Assembly: GCA_004296455.1 (NCBI GenBank)
Contig: AP018280.1
Span: 3,658,001 to 3,722,000 of the forward strand
DNA from: Calothrix sp. NIES-4101
GTDB taxonomy: Bacteria > Cyanobacteriota > Cyanobacteriia > Cyanobacteriales > Nostocaceae
Length of the DNA stretch: 64,000 bases
Direction of reading: 5' to 3'
Shown here: one piece after another, positions 8,057-18,294 of the stretch
How the letters are laid out: every line of letters starts with the position of its first letter
Position numbering within the stretch: the first letter of the stretch is position 1
Made by a program: the position numbers and the translations under genes
Notes under the pieces: model-generated
Database searches by the model: none
The model's input: the letters and a program-made list of their open reading frames with translations, nothing else
Told to the model about the DNA's origin: nothing

Positions 8057-8654
8057 AGTCTATATATTTATTTCTCAATCCTATCTCAACTTGATCAATG
8101 GACGCGAACTGACAAGCGCAAGCGATCGCACATCTCCTCAAACCCAATAAATGCGATCGACTTATCGTCGTGCAAGCTTCGCGCAAATCCCAGCCATACC
8201 AGAAAAACATACGTTCTCTTGGCTTTTATCATTTTGAGATATCCAATCTTGAATAACTAATAATACGACATACGAGACATGCGATATCGTTATTTACTGG
8301 GTTTTTTATGGAAGATTTTCCCAGGATAAGAATATCAGGTTTTATCGTTAAAATAATTTTTTAAATAAATGTCGGCAATGTATCTGTCAAGAGGAAGTCA
8401 AAGGATAGCGTTTGCTGTCTGTGTTAGTTTTACTCTGTCTACGGGAAAACTGAAAATAGACTACTTGGTGACTATCACTTGTGGCTACACAAGGCAAATC
8501 AACGCAGATTGCTAATATTCAGTCTGTGGAAATGGGTTTTGTTTGTTTATTTTCAAACTTATAGTTGGAATATCTAGGACTATTTCCCATAAAGATATAT
8601 CCTCTTTTGATATAAATAAAAACAGTTAATAAAATTGAAAATTAATACTAATTT
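8057..8654. other. Intergenic stretch without a recognisable gene
   Basis: About 600 bases between the antitoxin and the helicase. It contains HIP1-like sites near 8122 and 8152 and a TA-rich block immediately before the helicase start. A 63-codon minus-strand frame near 8019-8210 lacks family resemblance and overlaps the antitoxin start. I see no RNA gene. Confidence 0.5.
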
Positions 8655-11399
8655 ATGTTAAATTCATTAACAAATAAAAAATTCAAACAAGTTTTACAAT
8701 CTGTTCACTTTTGGTTGTCAAACTATAAACCTAATTACCTCAACACAAAAAATGTCAGGATTTTAACTATTATGGTTCTTGACAAATGTATGGGCTATAA
8801 TATTCAGGAAATTAATCAAATTGTTGTGCCTTTATATCGATTAGAAATTAGGGAGGATACTTATCAAAGAAGTCATCCAAATCTCAATGCAGTTTTTAGA
8901 GAAATCATAGAATGGTTTGAGGAGGAAAAAATCAAATTAAGACAGCAATTTCAATGTAATTTTCTAAATGCTGACAAATTCTACCAAGCCAATTGCACTC
9001 AACATATATCTTTTGAAGAATACCAAACCGAGAAAATCAACTATGTTCAATCTTGGGTAGAAAATCACTTAAACTCCAAATCCGATCACGAACAAGCAGC
9101 AGCAATTGCAACTGTTGAAAATCATGTACAAGTAATCGCAAGAGCAGGTAGTGGAAAAACTTCCACTTTGGTTAACCGAGCTTTATTTTTACAGAAACAT
9201 TGCGGTGTTACACCTGATGAGATGTTACTTTTAGCCTTCAATCGCAAAGCTGCTAAAGAGATAGGAGAACGTCTGCAAAAACAATTAGAAGGCTCTATCC
9301 CTCATGTAATGACCTTCCATGCTTTAGCTTATGCTTTAGTCCATCCTGAAGAAAGTATTCTTTTCGATGAACCAGAAGGTGAACAAAACAAAAGCCGTGC
9401 TTTACAAACTGTTATTGATGACTACCTTCGCAACCCTAATTTTTATCAACAAATACGTACCCTGATGATGGCTCACTTTCGCAACGATTGGGAACGTATA
9501 GTTTTGGGTGGCTATGATAAAAGTCCACAAGAAATGTTACGTTATCGTCGCTCATTGCCAAAAGAGGGAATTGATGGAAAATACTATAAATCTTTTGGTG
9601 AGAAGGCTATAGCTGATTTTTTATTTGAACATAATATTAAATATAAATACGAACAAAATTTTTGGTGGAATGGTATTAATTACCGTCCAGATTTTACAAT
9701 TTTCAAAGGAGAGAAACGAGGGATAATTATTGAATATTTTGGACTTGCAGGAGACTCAGATTATGATGCTATGTCCAATCAAAAGCGAGACTATTGGCAA
9801 AATAATCCTAACTGGGATTTACTTGAATTTGACCCTCAAGATTTAAAAAATGATGGATTAGAAGGTTTTTATGCTTTATTAAAGCAATCTCTGGAAAAAT
9901 ATGGAATTATTTGCGATCGCTTGAGTGAAGAAGAAATTTGGCAGCGAATAAAAGACCGTGCCATAGACCGTTTCACAAAATTAGTGAGGGGATTTACACA
10001 ACGCTGTCGTCAATATTCTCTCAGCTCCTATGAATTATCTGTAATCATTGAAGGGCATCAATTTGCAAGTGATAGTGAACTACGTTTTGTGAAACTAGCA
10101 GAGACATTTTATAACTCTTATCTGGAATATTTAGAAGCAACAGGGGAAGAGGATTTTGATGGATTAATACAACAAGCTGTGAAAAATGTAACATCAGGGA
10201 AAACTATATTTAGGCGTAAATCTAGTAGTGGAGATTTAAAGCATCTTCGATATATTTTTATTGATGAATATCAAGACTTTTCAGACCTTTTTCATCGTTT
10301 GATCAAAGCAGTTAGAGCACAAAATCCTCAAGCACTCTTTTTCTGTGTTGGTGATGATTGGCAAGCAATCAACGGCTTTGCTGGTTCTGACCTCCGTTTT
10401 TATAAAGAATTCAATCGATTTTTTCAGCCTGCTGATCAACTGAATATATCTACTAATTATCGTTCGGCTAGTAAGATTGTTGATATTGGTAATACCTTAA
10501 TGCAGGGATTAGGGACTCCAGCCCGTGCGAATAAAAATGAATTAGGAAAGATTGATATTGCTGATATTTCACACTTTAAACCAACTCCAAGTGAACAGGA
10601 TGAACATCCAGGAGATATCTTAACTCCTGTAGTATTACGCCTAGTCAATCAGGTAATTAAGGATGACAAAGAAGTTGTTTTACTGAGTCGAAAGAATAGT
10701 TTGCCTTGGTATGTGAATTACGGTAAAAGACAAAATATATCAAGAGACGGAACACTCGATAATTTTTTAAAATTAGTGCATTCTTACCTTCCCGAAAATC
10801 TCCGACATAAGGTAACTATATCAACTGCTCACAAGTATAAAGGACTGGAAAAAAAGGTAGTTATCATACTTGATGCTGTCCCTGATTGTTACCCTTTACT
10901 TCATCCTGACTTGATGTTTACTCGTATTTTTGGTGACAGTATTGAGGGAGTTATAGAAGAAGAACGTCGTCTTTTTTATGTTGCATTAACTCGCGCTGTG
11001 GATCATTTATTGATTCTTACTGAGAGTAAGAACGTATCGCCTTTTCTTGAAGAATTACAAAGTAGAAAAACAATCTCCACACTAAATTGGTCTGAGTATC
11101 CACCTTTGGTTAAGTCTCTACAACGCATCACTATTAGAGTCGGGAACCAAGCAGGACGAGGTGAAAATGGCACTTACGCAATCCGAAACCTCCTAAAAGC
11201 TGAAGGCTATCGCTGGAATACAAATGGATGGAAAGCTTGGTGTCGCACTTACCCTGCACAAGGATTTTCAATAGAAGAGTTTTTTGCTAAAGCGATGTGG
11301 ATTTCTCGTGCCGATGGCATTGAAGTGCGATTTTATGATGATTTAGAAACCCAGATAGCTGTCTATTATATTCACCAAGGACAGTTGAATAGAGGGTGA
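8655..11399 (+). CDS. UvrD/Rep-family superfamily 1 helicase with an inserted nuclease-like domain
   Basis: The protein has 914 residues. An uncharacterised N-terminal region (1-150) precedes motif I A-R-A-G-S-G-K-T (about 160-167) and F-N-R-K-A-A-K-E-I. An insertion at about 305-420 contains G-E-K-A-I-A-D-F-L, Y-R-P-D-F-T-I-F and I-I-I-E-Y, spaced like the E, D and E-x-K elements of a PD-(D/E)XK or Vsr-type nuclease fold. Helicase motifs resume with I-D-E-Y-Q-D, V-G-D-D-W-Q-A-I, N-Y-R-S, T-A-H-K-Y-K-G-L-E and V-A-L-T-R-A. The C-terminal 80 residues (Y-R-W-N and W-C-R-T) look like a small extra domain. It unwinds DNA and possibly nicks it; a role in repair or phage defence is inference. It ends about 80 bases from tRNA-Ala. 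Confidence 0.85.
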   Translation: MLNSLTNKKFKQVLQSVHFWLSNYKPNYLNTKNVRILTIMVLDKCMGYNIQEINQIVVPLYRLEIREDTYQRSHPNLNAVFREIIEWFEEEKIKLRQQFQCNFLNADKFYQANCTQHISFEEYQTEKINYVQSWVENHLNSKSDHEQAAAIATVENHVQVIARAGSGKTSTLVNRALFLQKHCGVTPDEMLLLAFNRKAAKEIGERLQKQLEGSIPHVMTFHALAYALVHPEESILFDEPEGEQNKSRALQTVIDDYLRNPNFYQQIRTLMMAHFRNDWERIVLGGYDKSPQEMLRYRRSLPKEGIDGKYYKSFGEKAIADFLFEHNIKYKYEQNFWWNGINYRPDFTIFKGEKRGIIIEYFGLAGDSDYDAMSNQKRDYWQNNPNWDLLEFDPQDLKNDGLEGFYALLKQSLEKYGIICDRLSEEEIWQRIKDRAIDRFTKLVRGFTQRCRQYSLSSYELSVIIEGHQFASDSELRFVKLAETFYNSYLEYLEATGEEDFDGLIQQAVKNVTSGKTIFRRKSSSGDLKHLRYIFIDEYQDFSDLFHRLIKAVRAQNPQALFFCVGDDWQAINGFAGSDLRFYKEFNRFFQPADQLNISTNYRSASKIVDIGNTLMQGLGTPARANKNELGKIDIADISHFKPTPSEQDEHPGDILTPVVLRLVNQVIKDDKEVVLLSRKNSLPWYVNYGKRQNISRDGTLDNFLKLVHSYLPENLRHKVTISTAHKYKGLEKKVVIILDAVPDCYPLLHPDLMFTRIFGDSIEGVIEEERRLFYVALTRAVDHLLILTESKNVSPFLEELQSRKTISTLNWSEYPPLVKSLQRITIRVGNQAGRGENGTYAIRNLLKAEGYRWNTNGWKAWCRTYPAQGFSIEEFFAKAMWISRADGIEVRFYDDLETQIAVYYIHQGQLNRG

Positions 11400-11476
11400 G
11401 GGGTAATTGTAAATCTGACGATGTTTCTATTCACCTTTACTTCTGGACAAATAATGTGAGACTCGACAAAATAAAA

Positions 11477-11549
11477 TGGAGCTAACCGGTCTCGAACCGG
11501 TGACCTCTACAATGCCATTGTAGCGCTCTACCAACTGAGCTATAACCCC
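11477..11549 (-). tRNA. tRNA-Ala (GGC)
   Basis: The minus strand gives a full 73-base cloverleaf. Acceptor GGGGTTA pairs with TAGCTCC (wobbles allowed), the D arm is GCTC/GAGC, the anticodon stem CTACA/TGTAG encloses ATGGCAT with anticodon GGC, and the T arm is ACCGG-TTCGAGA-CCGGT. The discriminator is A; no CCA is encoded. Its 3' end faces the helicase gene. Confidence 0.95.
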
Positions 11550-11686
11550 GTAGATGAATGACAAATGTTCTCTACTATTATACCTAAAGCTGGCTGTTAA
11601 TACTATTAAACTCAAAAAATTTAAATATTATTAATACCTAATATTTTGGGATTATAAGACAAATTAATCTCAACGACCAGTCATTT

Positions 11687-11917
11687 TTATATGTGTAGTA
11701 AATAGCTCATACAGTGTCCCATTAAAAAATACACAACTAGCATGGCAGCAGCTGCTAAAGCAACTAACGTGCCCGCCAGCATTAGGGAAAATTCTTTCAG
11801 TTCTACAGCCCTTTCCATCAGGTGTAGCGACCAGGCGACCAGCGCTACATCAAAAACTAATATAGGTATTAACATTTGTCTTAAAATATATTTATTCTTC
11901 TTAACTAAGCTTAACAC
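11687..11917 (-). CDS. Small two-helix membrane protein, unknown function
   Basis: The protein has 76 residues. After a basic N-terminus (V-K-K-N-K-Y) come two hydrophobic stretches, about residues 15-34 and 42-67, separated by a charged turn (M-E-R-A-V-E-L-K-E). This is a helical hairpin with the termini probably cytoplasmic. The start is GTG at 11917, with a weak GGGA about five bases upstream. I do not recognise the family. It lies downstream of hisF on the same strand, beyond a hairpin, and is probably transcribed independently. Confidence 0.6.
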   Translation of the reverse strand: MLSLVKKNKYILRQMLIPILVFDVALVAWSLHLMERAVELKEFSLMLAGTLVALAAAAMLVVYFLMGHCMSYLLHI

Positions 11918-11955
11918 TAATTCCCAAAACTGTATCTAACATAGTTATTTAACTC

Positions 11956-11989
11956 AACCATCTAGCCAAAGAGTGGTGGTTAGATGGTT
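11956..11989. terminator. Hairpin downstream of hisF
   Basis: A 13-pair stem (11956-11968 with 11977-11989, one mispair on one strand) encloses an 8-base loop about 20 bases beyond the hisF stop. There is no clean T-run on the hisF strand, so it may be a weak terminator or an mRNA-end stabiliser. Confidence 0.4.
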
Positions 11990-12007
11990 ATTAGTTTTGT
12001 TTATCGG

Positions 12008-12799
12008 TTAGATAGTTGGGATAAACAGAGAAGGGATGCGAACGGGAACTTGACGATCGCGCAAATAATTCTTGATTTGGCTGACAGTTAATTGTCCGTA
12101 ATGTAACAAAGAAGCTAAAAGTGCAGCTTCGGCTCTACCATCAGTGAGAGCGGAATGGATGTGTTCGCAAGTACCTGCACCACCCGAAGCGACGACGGGA
12201 ATTTGTACAGCATCGGCAATTGCCCGTGTTAAATTGAGGTCGTATCCTGCTTGAGTACCATCAGCATCCATACTAGTCACAAGTAATTCTCCTGCACCAC
12301 GTTTTTCGACTTCCATCGCCCAAGAAAGGGCATCAATCCCAGTATTTTCTCTACCACCTCTAACGTAGACATCCCAGCCTGGATTGTCGGGATTTTGGCG
12401 CTTACGGGCATCAATAGCAACGACTATGCACTGATTACCAAAGCGATCGCTCGCACGATTGATAAAATCGGGGTCGCGTACCGCCGCAGAATTAATACTA
12501 ACCTTGTCTGCTCCTGCACGTAACAAACTTTTAACATTTTCTAAGGATTGAATACCGCCACCAACAGTCAGGGGAATAAATACCTGCTCTGCGGTTCGAT
12601 AAACAACGTCAATAATCGTATCGCGGTCTTCATGAGTAGCTGTAATATCAAGAAACACTAACTCATCAGCACCGGCTTCATTGTAAACCTTAGCTAATTC
12701 CACCGGGTCGCCTGCATCCTTAAGGTTGACAAAGTTAACTCCTTTTACAACTCGTCCAGCCTTCACATCCAGGCACGGTAAGATTCTTTTAGCTAACAT
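12008..12799 (-). CDS. hisF: Imidazole glycerol phosphate synthase, cyclase subunit HisF
   Basis: HisF is the (beta/alpha)8 barrel that converts PRFAR plus HisH-delivered ammonia into imidazole glycerol phosphate and AICAR in histidine synthesis. The start [13 protein letters not shown] contains the catalytic Asp of the first strand, and T-S-M-D-A-D-G-T carries the second. The phosphate-binding loops V-G-G-G-I and A-S-G-G-A-G are intact. The length (263) is slightly above the bacterial norm of about 255, through a short C-terminal extension (P-S-L-F-I-P-T-I). There is no hisH beside it; the gene stands alone here, divergent from ruvB. Confidence 0.97.
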   Translation of the reverse strand: MLAKRILPCLDVKAGRVVKGVNFVNLKDAGDPVELAKVYNEAGADELVFLDITATHEDRDTIIDVVYRTAEQVFIPLTVGGGIQSLENVKSLLRAGADKVSINSAAVRDPDFINRASDRFGNQCIVVAIDARKRQNPDNPGWDVYVRGGRENTGIDALSWAMEVEKRGAGELLVTSMDADGTQAGYDLNLTRAIADAVQIPVVASGGAGTCEHIHSALTDGRAEAALLASLLHYGQLTVSQIKNYLRDRQVPVRIPSLFIPTI

Positions 12800-13005
12800 G
12801 AAAATTTTTACACTCCTTAGTAGTTGCCCGGAACTTAAATTTTAAATTGATGAGCGCACTCAGGTGAAAAAAAATAATTAGGGAGTTGGGGAGTCGGGGA
12901 GATGGGGAGAGTGGGAGAATATAAGAAGAATATGTTTCTTTTTTATCCCCTTTTACTTTGATCCATTTCCCAGACCTCACACATTAACGAACAATCAACC
13001 AAGCT

Positions 13006-14160
13006 ATGGCAATCATCTCTTCAAAAAGACAGCCTCCCAACCCGGATGAGGAACCGAAGCGAAAGCGAGAAAACTCTCAAGCTAAAAAAAAAGATGACTT
13101 AAATTTGCGATCGCTCGATAATTCTGCCGATAATCAGCTTTTGCAACCGCAGGCAGCCGTAGATGAACAAGGGAAGCAAGAAGAGAGTATTCGTCCCCAT
13201 CGTTTTGCTGATTATATTGGTCAAAAAGATTTAAAAGACGTGCTGGAAATCGCTATCAAAGCGGCAAAATTGAGAGGGGAGGTACTTGACCATTTGTTAC
13301 TATATGGTCCTCCGGGATTGGGTAAAACGACAATGGCGATGATTTTGGCTTCCGAGATGGGGGTAAATTACAAAATTACTAGTGCCCCAGCCTTGGAACG
13401 TCCTCGTGATATTGCTGGTTTACTAGTTAATCTCAAACCGGGCGATGTTTTATTTATTGATGAAATTCATCGTCTCTCAAGAATGACTGAGGAAATTTTA
13501 TACCCAGCAATGGAGGACTATCGCTTAGATGTCACTGTTGGCAAGGGAACCAGTGCACGAACACGGAGTATTCCCCTGGCGAAATTTACACTAGTAGGGG
13601 CGACAACTAGGGTCGGTGCATTAACTTCACCATTACGCGATCGCTTTGGGCTGGTACAAAAATTACGATTTTATGAGGTGAAAGAACTGAGTCAAATCGT
13701 CATTCGTAGCGCTCAGTTACTGAATACATCCATCAATGAAGAAGGTGCAGAGGAAGTTGCTCGTCGGGCAAGGGGAACACCGAGGATTGCAAATCGATTA
13801 CTAAAGCGTGTCCGTGATTATGCGGAAGTGAAGAAGGTCGGGGAGATAAATCAAGTTATTGCAGCCGAAGCACTGCAACTATTTCAGGTTGACCCTGTGG
13901 GATTAGACTGGACTGACCGGAGAATGTTAAGTGTAATTATTGAACAGTTTAATGGTGGCCCGGTTGGGTTGGAGACAATCGCCGCAGCGACAGGAGAAGA
14001 TACACAAACGATTGAGGAAGTCTACGAACCCTATCTCATGCAAATCGGCTATTTGAGTCGGACTCCACGTGGTAGAACTGCAACGACTGCTGCCTACAAA
14101 CATATGGGATTTAAGCCACCAAAACTGCCGAATGAACAATTGTCTTTATTAAACGAATAG
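13006..14160 (+). CDS. ruvB: Holliday junction branch migration ATPase RuvB
   Basis: RuvB is the hexameric AAA+ motor that drives branch migration with RuvA. After a polar, lysine-rich N-terminal extension of about 55 residues, typical of cyanobacterial RuvB, come [11 protein letters not shown], Walker [10 protein letters not shown] (about 101-109), Walker B F-I-D-E-I-H-R, sensor 1 G-A-T-T-R and the arginine-finger region L-R-D-R-F-G. The winged-helix DNA-binding domain ends with T-P-R-G-R-T-A-T. The 384 residues equal the bacterial core plus the extension. Only 23 bases separate the stop from thiO-thiG, suggesting co-transcription. Confidence 0.97.
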   Translation: MAIISSKRQPPNPDEEPKRKRENSQAKKKDDLNLRSLDNSADNQLLQPQAAVDEQGKQEESIRPHRFADYIGQKDLKDVLEIAIKAAKLRGEVLDHLLLYGPPGLGKTTMAMILASEMGVNYKITSAPALERPRDIAGLLVNLKPGDVLFIDEIHRLSRMTEEILYPAMEDYRLDVTVGKGTSARTRSIPLAKFTLVGATTRVGALTSPLRDRFGLVQKLRFYEVKELSQIVIRSAQLLNTSINEEGAEEVARRARGTPRIANRLLKRVRDYAEVKKVGEINQVIAAEALQLFQVDPVGLDWTDRRMLSVIIEQFNGGPVGLETIAAATGEDTQTIEEVYEPYLMQIGYLSRTPRGRTATTAAYKHMGFKPPKLPNEQLSLLNE

Positions 14161-14183
14161 AGAATAGCGAAAAGATTGACCGA

Positions 14184-16214
14184 ATGAAGAGCGAAATTTT
14201 GATTATTGGTGGCGGGATTATGGGCTTGGCAACCGCTATCGAACTGAAAATGCGGGGTTGCAATGTCACTGTCATTAGTCGCGACTTTCAAGCGGCGGCG
14301 ACGTTTGCGGCGGCGGGAATGTTGGCACCAGAAGCCGAACAGGTACAAGGAGCAATGCGCGAATTGTGTTGGCGATCGCGTAGTCTCTACCCGGAATGGA
14401 CTAGCAAACTCGAACAAATCACTGGTCTGAATCCAGGATACTGGCCTTGTGGGATTTTGTCACCTGTTTACCAAGGAGGGCAGGGACAAGGGGAAAATAT
14501 GTCTTCCTCCCCCCTCCCCAATTGGCTCGACAAAGAAACCATCCACCAATATCAATCAGGACTTGGGGAAGATGTAATTGGCGGCTTTTGGTATCCTGAA
14601 GATGCTCAAGTTGATAACCGGGCTTTGGCGCAAACCTTATTATCTGCGGCTCAATCTTTGGGTGTGGAAATTCGGGAAAATATTCTCGTGGAAGGGATTC
14701 AACAGCAGCAAGGACAGGTGATTGGTTTGCAAACCAACATTGGTGTCATGCGGGCTGAACATTACGTCTTGGCAACTGGTGCTTGGTCTGATGAATTATT
14801 ACCTCTACCAGTGCGCCCATGTAAAGGGCAAATGTTGAGCTTAGTTGTTCCTGAATATTTACCAAAATTACCTTTAAATCGTATTTTATTTGGCGAAGAA
14901 ATATATATTGTTCCCAGACAAGTACGTGGATTGTCTGCCAACAATGCTCAAAAAGAACCTAGAAAAATTATTATCGGTGCAACCGTCGAAGATGTCGGCT
15001 TCACACCCAATAATACTGCCATTGGCATCGCCAATTTATTACAAAAAGCTATCCGTTTATTCCCGGAAATCAGAGATTATGCGATCGCGCAAATGTGGTG
15101 GGGATATCGCCCGACAACCCCAGATGAATTACCGATTTTGGGTGAAAGTCCACTGAAAAATCTCACTTTTGCCACTGGACACCATCGCAACGGTATTTTA
15201 CTGGCACCCATCACCTCAGTTTTAATTGCCGATGTAATTACAGGGCAAAAAAATGACCACCTCCTAGCAAATTTTCATTACTCGCGCTTTCAATCACAAA
15301 ATCAGTCATCTACGCCCACACCAATGTTTACAAACTCCACAAATTTGACAAATCTCTCCAATGGCAATGGGAAGGGCATAACAGTGCATACCCCGAATAC
15401 TCCAACAGTGCAATCACCAATTGGAGATTCCCCCCTAATAATTGCCGGAAAAACCTTTAAATCCCGTTTGATGACAGGTACAGGCAAATATCGCAGCATT
15501 GAAGAAATGCAGCAAAGCGTCATTTCTAGCGGTTGTGAAATTGTCACCGTGGCTGTGCGTCGCGTCCAAACTAATGCACCTGGACATGAGGGTTTAGCAG
15601 AAGCACTTGATTGGAGCAAAATTTGGATGTTACCCAATACCGCAGGCTGTAAAACTGCTGAAGAAGCCATTCGTGTGGCAAGATTGGGGCGGGAAATGGC
15701 AAAGCTATTAGGACAGGAAGATAATAATTTTATTAAGTTAGAAGTAATACCTGATGCTAAGTATTTACTACCAGACCCAATTGGCACTCTCCAAGCCGCC
15801 GAACAGTTGGTGAAAGAAGGATTTGCCGTCTTACCCTATATCAACGCTGACCCCATGCTGGCAAGACATTTAGAAGATGCTGGTTGTGCCACGGTGATGC
15901 CGTTAGCTTCACCTATTGGTTCCGGACAAGGTTTGAAAACTACCGCAAATATCCAAATTATTATTGAAAATGCCAAAATACCTGTAGTTGTTGATGCTGG
16001 TATTGGCGCACCATCCGAAGCCGCCCAAGCAATGGAAATGGGTGCAGATGCATTACTAATTAATAGCGCGATCGCACTTGCTCAAAACCCGGCGGCGATG
16101 GCTTACGCCATGAACCTAGCCGCAGTCGCTGGACGCACCGCATATCTGGCAGGAAGAATGCCAATGAAAGATTATGCGATCGCTTCTTCACCGTTAACGG
16201 GAACGGTTAATTAG
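14184..16214 (+). CDS. thiO/thiG: Fused glycine oxidase ThiO / thiazole synthase ThiG
   Basis: This single 676-residue protein joins two thiamine-pathway enzymes, a fusion known in cyanobacteria. Residues 1 to about 370 are a FAD-dependent glycine oxidase: [10 protein letters not shown] near the start, then a [11 protein letters not shown] segment and the [13 protein letters not shown]-terminal flavin motif. An Asn/Thr-rich linker spans about 375-415. The ThiG barrel follows ([30 protein letters not shown]). ThiO makes the dehydroglycine that ThiG condenses with deoxyxylulose phosphate and ThiS thiocarboxylate, so the fusion could channel the imine. Confidence 0.95.
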   Translation: MKSEILIIGGGIMGLATAIELKMRGCNVTVISRDFQAAATFAAAGMLAPEAEQVQGAMRELCWRSRSLYPEWTSKLEQITGLNPGYWPCGILSPVYQGGQGQGENMSSSPLPNWLDKETIHQYQSGLGEDVIGGFWYPEDAQVDNRALAQTLLSAAQSLGVEIRENILVEGIQQQQGQVIGLQTNIGVMRAEHYVLATGAWSDELLPLPVRPCKGQMLSLVVPEYLPKLPLNRILFGEEIYIVPRQVRGLSANNAQKEPRKIIIGATVEDVGFTPNNTAIGIANLLQKAIRLFPEIRDYAIAQMWWGYRPTTPDELPILGESPLKNLTFATGHHRNGILLAPITSVLIADVITGQKNDHLLANFHYSRFQSQNQSSTPTPMFTNSTNLTNLSNGNGKGITVHTPNTPTVQSPIGDSPLIIAGKTFKSRLMTGTGKYRSIEEMQQSVISSGCEIVTVAVRRVQTNAPGHEGLAEALDWSKIWMLPNTAGCKTAEEAIRVARLGREMAKLLGQEDNNFIKLEVIPDAKYLLPDPIGTLQAAEQLVKEGFAVLPYINADPMLARHLEDAGCATVMPLASPIGSGQGLKTTANIQIIIENAKIPVVVDAGIGAPSEAAQAMEMGADALLINSAIALAQNPAAMAYAMNLAAVAGRTAYLAGRMPMKDYAIASSPLTGTVN

Positions 16215-16277
16215 GGACGTGGACCAATTCGCAATTCGCATTTTCCCTAGTACCCAGTCGCGCCCCAGTTTGCTGTA

Positions 16278-17213
16278 TCATATGCATTCCGACGCACTTA
16301 GAGGTTGAAATGCACCTCTGGTTTCCAATTGGTGTAAAATCGCCCCGGAATTAGGATTTCGCATTAAAGAACGCAAAAACTTTAAGCAAGTATGGTTGTA
16401 GTTTTCGATATCCAATTCTTCCAGGATACGGATTTTTTGCGATCGCGATAAATAACCTTTTACCTGGGCGATTGCAGCTAGAATCGATTGGTGTCTTAAC
16501 TGCATCATTCGCAAAAAGTCAACTAAAATCTTGACAATTAAATCCTGACTCGATTGTGTGAGGGACATTTGGTGAAATAGCATGACACCAGTACCATGAT
16601 GACGGCTTTCATCTGGTAAGAAACCTTGTAAAGTCAAGCTCAAATCGGGTTCACGACACTCAATCGCTAAACTCCGGTAATGACTTAAACTCCATCCTTC
16701 TAAGACAACCTGAAGCACAAATAAAATCACCGCTTTGTCTTCAGTATCAACAATATCTATGAGGAATTTGAGCAGTGGATGTTCTAATTCCCAAATTTGA
16801 GATTTTTGGGCTGGAGATTTTGGTAAGAAGCGGCTGATTTGCGCCAAGTGGGTAACTTCATCAGCACTGTATAAGGCATAAAGCATCTGCTCCTGAGTGC
16901 TTTCTGAGAGTAGCACCATTTTTGCCATGTAATATACGCCTACTTTTTCGAGTACATAGGCTTCTTGCAAAAGATTACAGCTGCACAATTGTAATATTTT
17001 TGCCCGTTCTGCGATCGGTGCATTTTGGAAAATTGTGACTTTATCCAAGCCAAAAAAACTAGCACCCCAGTAAACTAGATTATGGGGTTGAGTAACTGCC
17101 AAAGATGCAGAAAACTGCCCTAATCGAGAGCCTAAAGCCGAAGAAAGCCAGCAACTCAGCTTATCTTCGACTTCAGGCAAATTTGAACCTGTGATTATTT
17201 GTTGTTTAATCAT
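16278..17213 (-). CDS. Ferritin-like superfamily protein, putative di-iron
   Basis: The protein has 311 residues and is entirely helical in character. Possible di-iron ligands occur in the expected order: E-A-Y-V-L-E-K in the first helix, S-A-D-E-V-T-H-L (E-x-x-H), V-L-E-G-W-S-L-S-H-Y (E with a following H), and P-D-E-S-R-H-H-G (E-x-x-H). These four helices match the ferritin/ribonucleotide-reductase-like four-helix bundle, so an oxygen-dependent oxidase or oxygenase is plausible. No substrate can be assigned. It is convergent with thiO-thiG and stands alone. Confidence 0.6.
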   Translation of the reverse strand: MIKQQIITGSNLPEVEDKLSCWLSSALGSRLGQFSASLAVTQPHNLVYWGASFFGLDKVTIFQNAPIAERAKILQLCSCNLLQEAYVLEKVGVYYMAKMVLLSESTQEQMLYALYSADEVTHLAQISRFLPKSPAQKSQIWELEHPLLKFLIDIVDTEDKAVILFVLQVVLEGWSLSHYRSLAIECREPDLSLTLQGFLPDESRHHGTGVMLFHQMSLTQSSQDLIVKILVDFLRMMQLRHQSILAAIAQVKGYLSRSQKIRILEELDIENYNHTCLKFLRSLMRNPNSGAILHQLETRGAFQPLSASECI

Positions 17214-17327
17214 TTATTAAAGGGACGACACGAAAACTAATTGCGTCGTAGTGATTACATAACTTTGATAATTAACTAGCTGCGATATCAATAAAAGTTC
17301 TGGTTTTGCATCTTGACACCCGGCGAA

Positions 17328-17468
17328 TCAATTGGGCGGAGCTTTACCCATGCGATATTTCTGAAGAGACAGTTGTATATTACCATCGCCCAATTCTAGC
17401 CAAGTCAAAACCCGCTTAGAGAGTTCATCGGCAGTGAAGTTTTGAGTGAAATCTTTCGAGCAGAGCAT
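17328..17468 (-). CDS. Small conserved-looking protein of 46 residues
   Basis: An ATG at 17468 preceded by GGAG at a seven-base spacing opens a 46-codon frame ending at TGA 17328. The protein is balanced and soluble (starts M-L-C-S-K-D-F-T-Q-N-F, contains R-V-L-T-W-L-E-L-G-D-G and ends Y-R-M-G-K-A-P-P-N), with the composition of a real small protein. I cannot name the family. It lies upstream of the ferritin-like gene on the same strand, about 115 bases away, so the two could share a transcript. Confidence 0.5.
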   Translation of the reverse strand: MLCSKDFTQNFTADELSKRVLTWLELGDGNIQLSLQKYRMGKAPPN

Positions 17469-17871
17469 TTGGCTTCTCCGATTCGCTTACCGCAATCAAA
17501 ATTGCCCCATATTTAAGACTGTCATATCTACCTGAGTTTAGTTATTTAGGCATGTGGCAGTAAATAATCTGTCCCATTTTTTACCCATTTGCGGACAAGT
17601 GCTGAAACTTCAATAATTGCGAATATTAATTTTCTATTTGATACATATACTATTTAAGTATGCAGTAGGTTGCAGATAGAAAACAAAAGCTCCGACAGTG
17701 GCGCTCATCAAAAATTTACTTAATAAACACTTGAAAAAAATTTCATCCTCTCGACTGTAGCAGTTATCCTGGTTTTAAGTAGTGTTAGGCATGTTTCCCT
17801 GTGAATGATGCCAGTAATATTTCTTCTGGCTGACATCAGGGACGATAAGTATACAAAAGAGGTGAAAAGAA
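17469..17871. other. Intergenic stretch without a recognisable gene
   Basis: About 400 bases between the small minus-strand gene and the DUF6464 gene. It presumably holds two divergent promoters. I see no strong hairpin or RNA signature. Confidence 0.45.
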
Positions 17872-18228
17872 GTGTTGAAAACACTTTTAGTAATTACCAT
17901 TGGCATTTTGCCATCGTTGTTTTCATTGTGGATAATTCGCAAAGCCCAGTGGCGAACTCGTGCGCGCCTACGGCAAGCATCTGCCAGCTTTCCGGGAGGA
18001 AGACGAATCCCCAGGGATAGTCATTGGGAGACAGCACGTAATTGCTCAGAAGAGACACTACGCGATCGCTATTATCTTGAAGGAGTCGGTTATCTGATTG
18101 GCGATATTAGCTGCCAGTTTAATGCACGTTCTGGCTACATTCGCTGTGCTGTCAACCCTAGTGGACCCTGTCATGGTTGTCGTTTTTATGAGCAGCGCGA
18201 ATCGACCTATAGTGAAACCAGTATGTAA
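17872..18228 (+). CDS. DUF6464 family protein (cyanobacterial, unknown function)
   Basis: The protein has 118 residues. A short N-terminal hydrophobic segment (about residues 3-22) is followed by a basic stretch (W-R-T-R-A-R-L-R) and then the domain core Y-L-E-G-V-G-Y-L-I-G-D-I-S-C with C-A-V-N-P-S-G-P-C-H-G-C. I recognise this as the cyanobacteria-restricted DUF6464. The spaced cysteines could bind a metal or form disulfides. The GTG at 17872 follows a G-A-G-G-T-G-A ribosome site; a TTG one codon later is also possible. Confidence 0.8.
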   Translation: MLKTLLVITIGILPSLFSLWIIRKAQWRTRARLRQASASFPGGRRIPRDSHWETARNCSEETLRDRYYLEGVGYLIGDISCQFNARSGYIRCAVNPSGPCHGCRFYEQRESTYSETSM

Positions 18229-18252
18229 ACTGAAAGCGTATTCATCTATTTG

Positions 18253-18294
<42 letters not shown>

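Noticed and set aside
8019-8210. Minus-strand frame of 63 codons
   Set aside because: Overlaps the antitoxin 5' end and consists of translated HIP1-like and repeat sequence.
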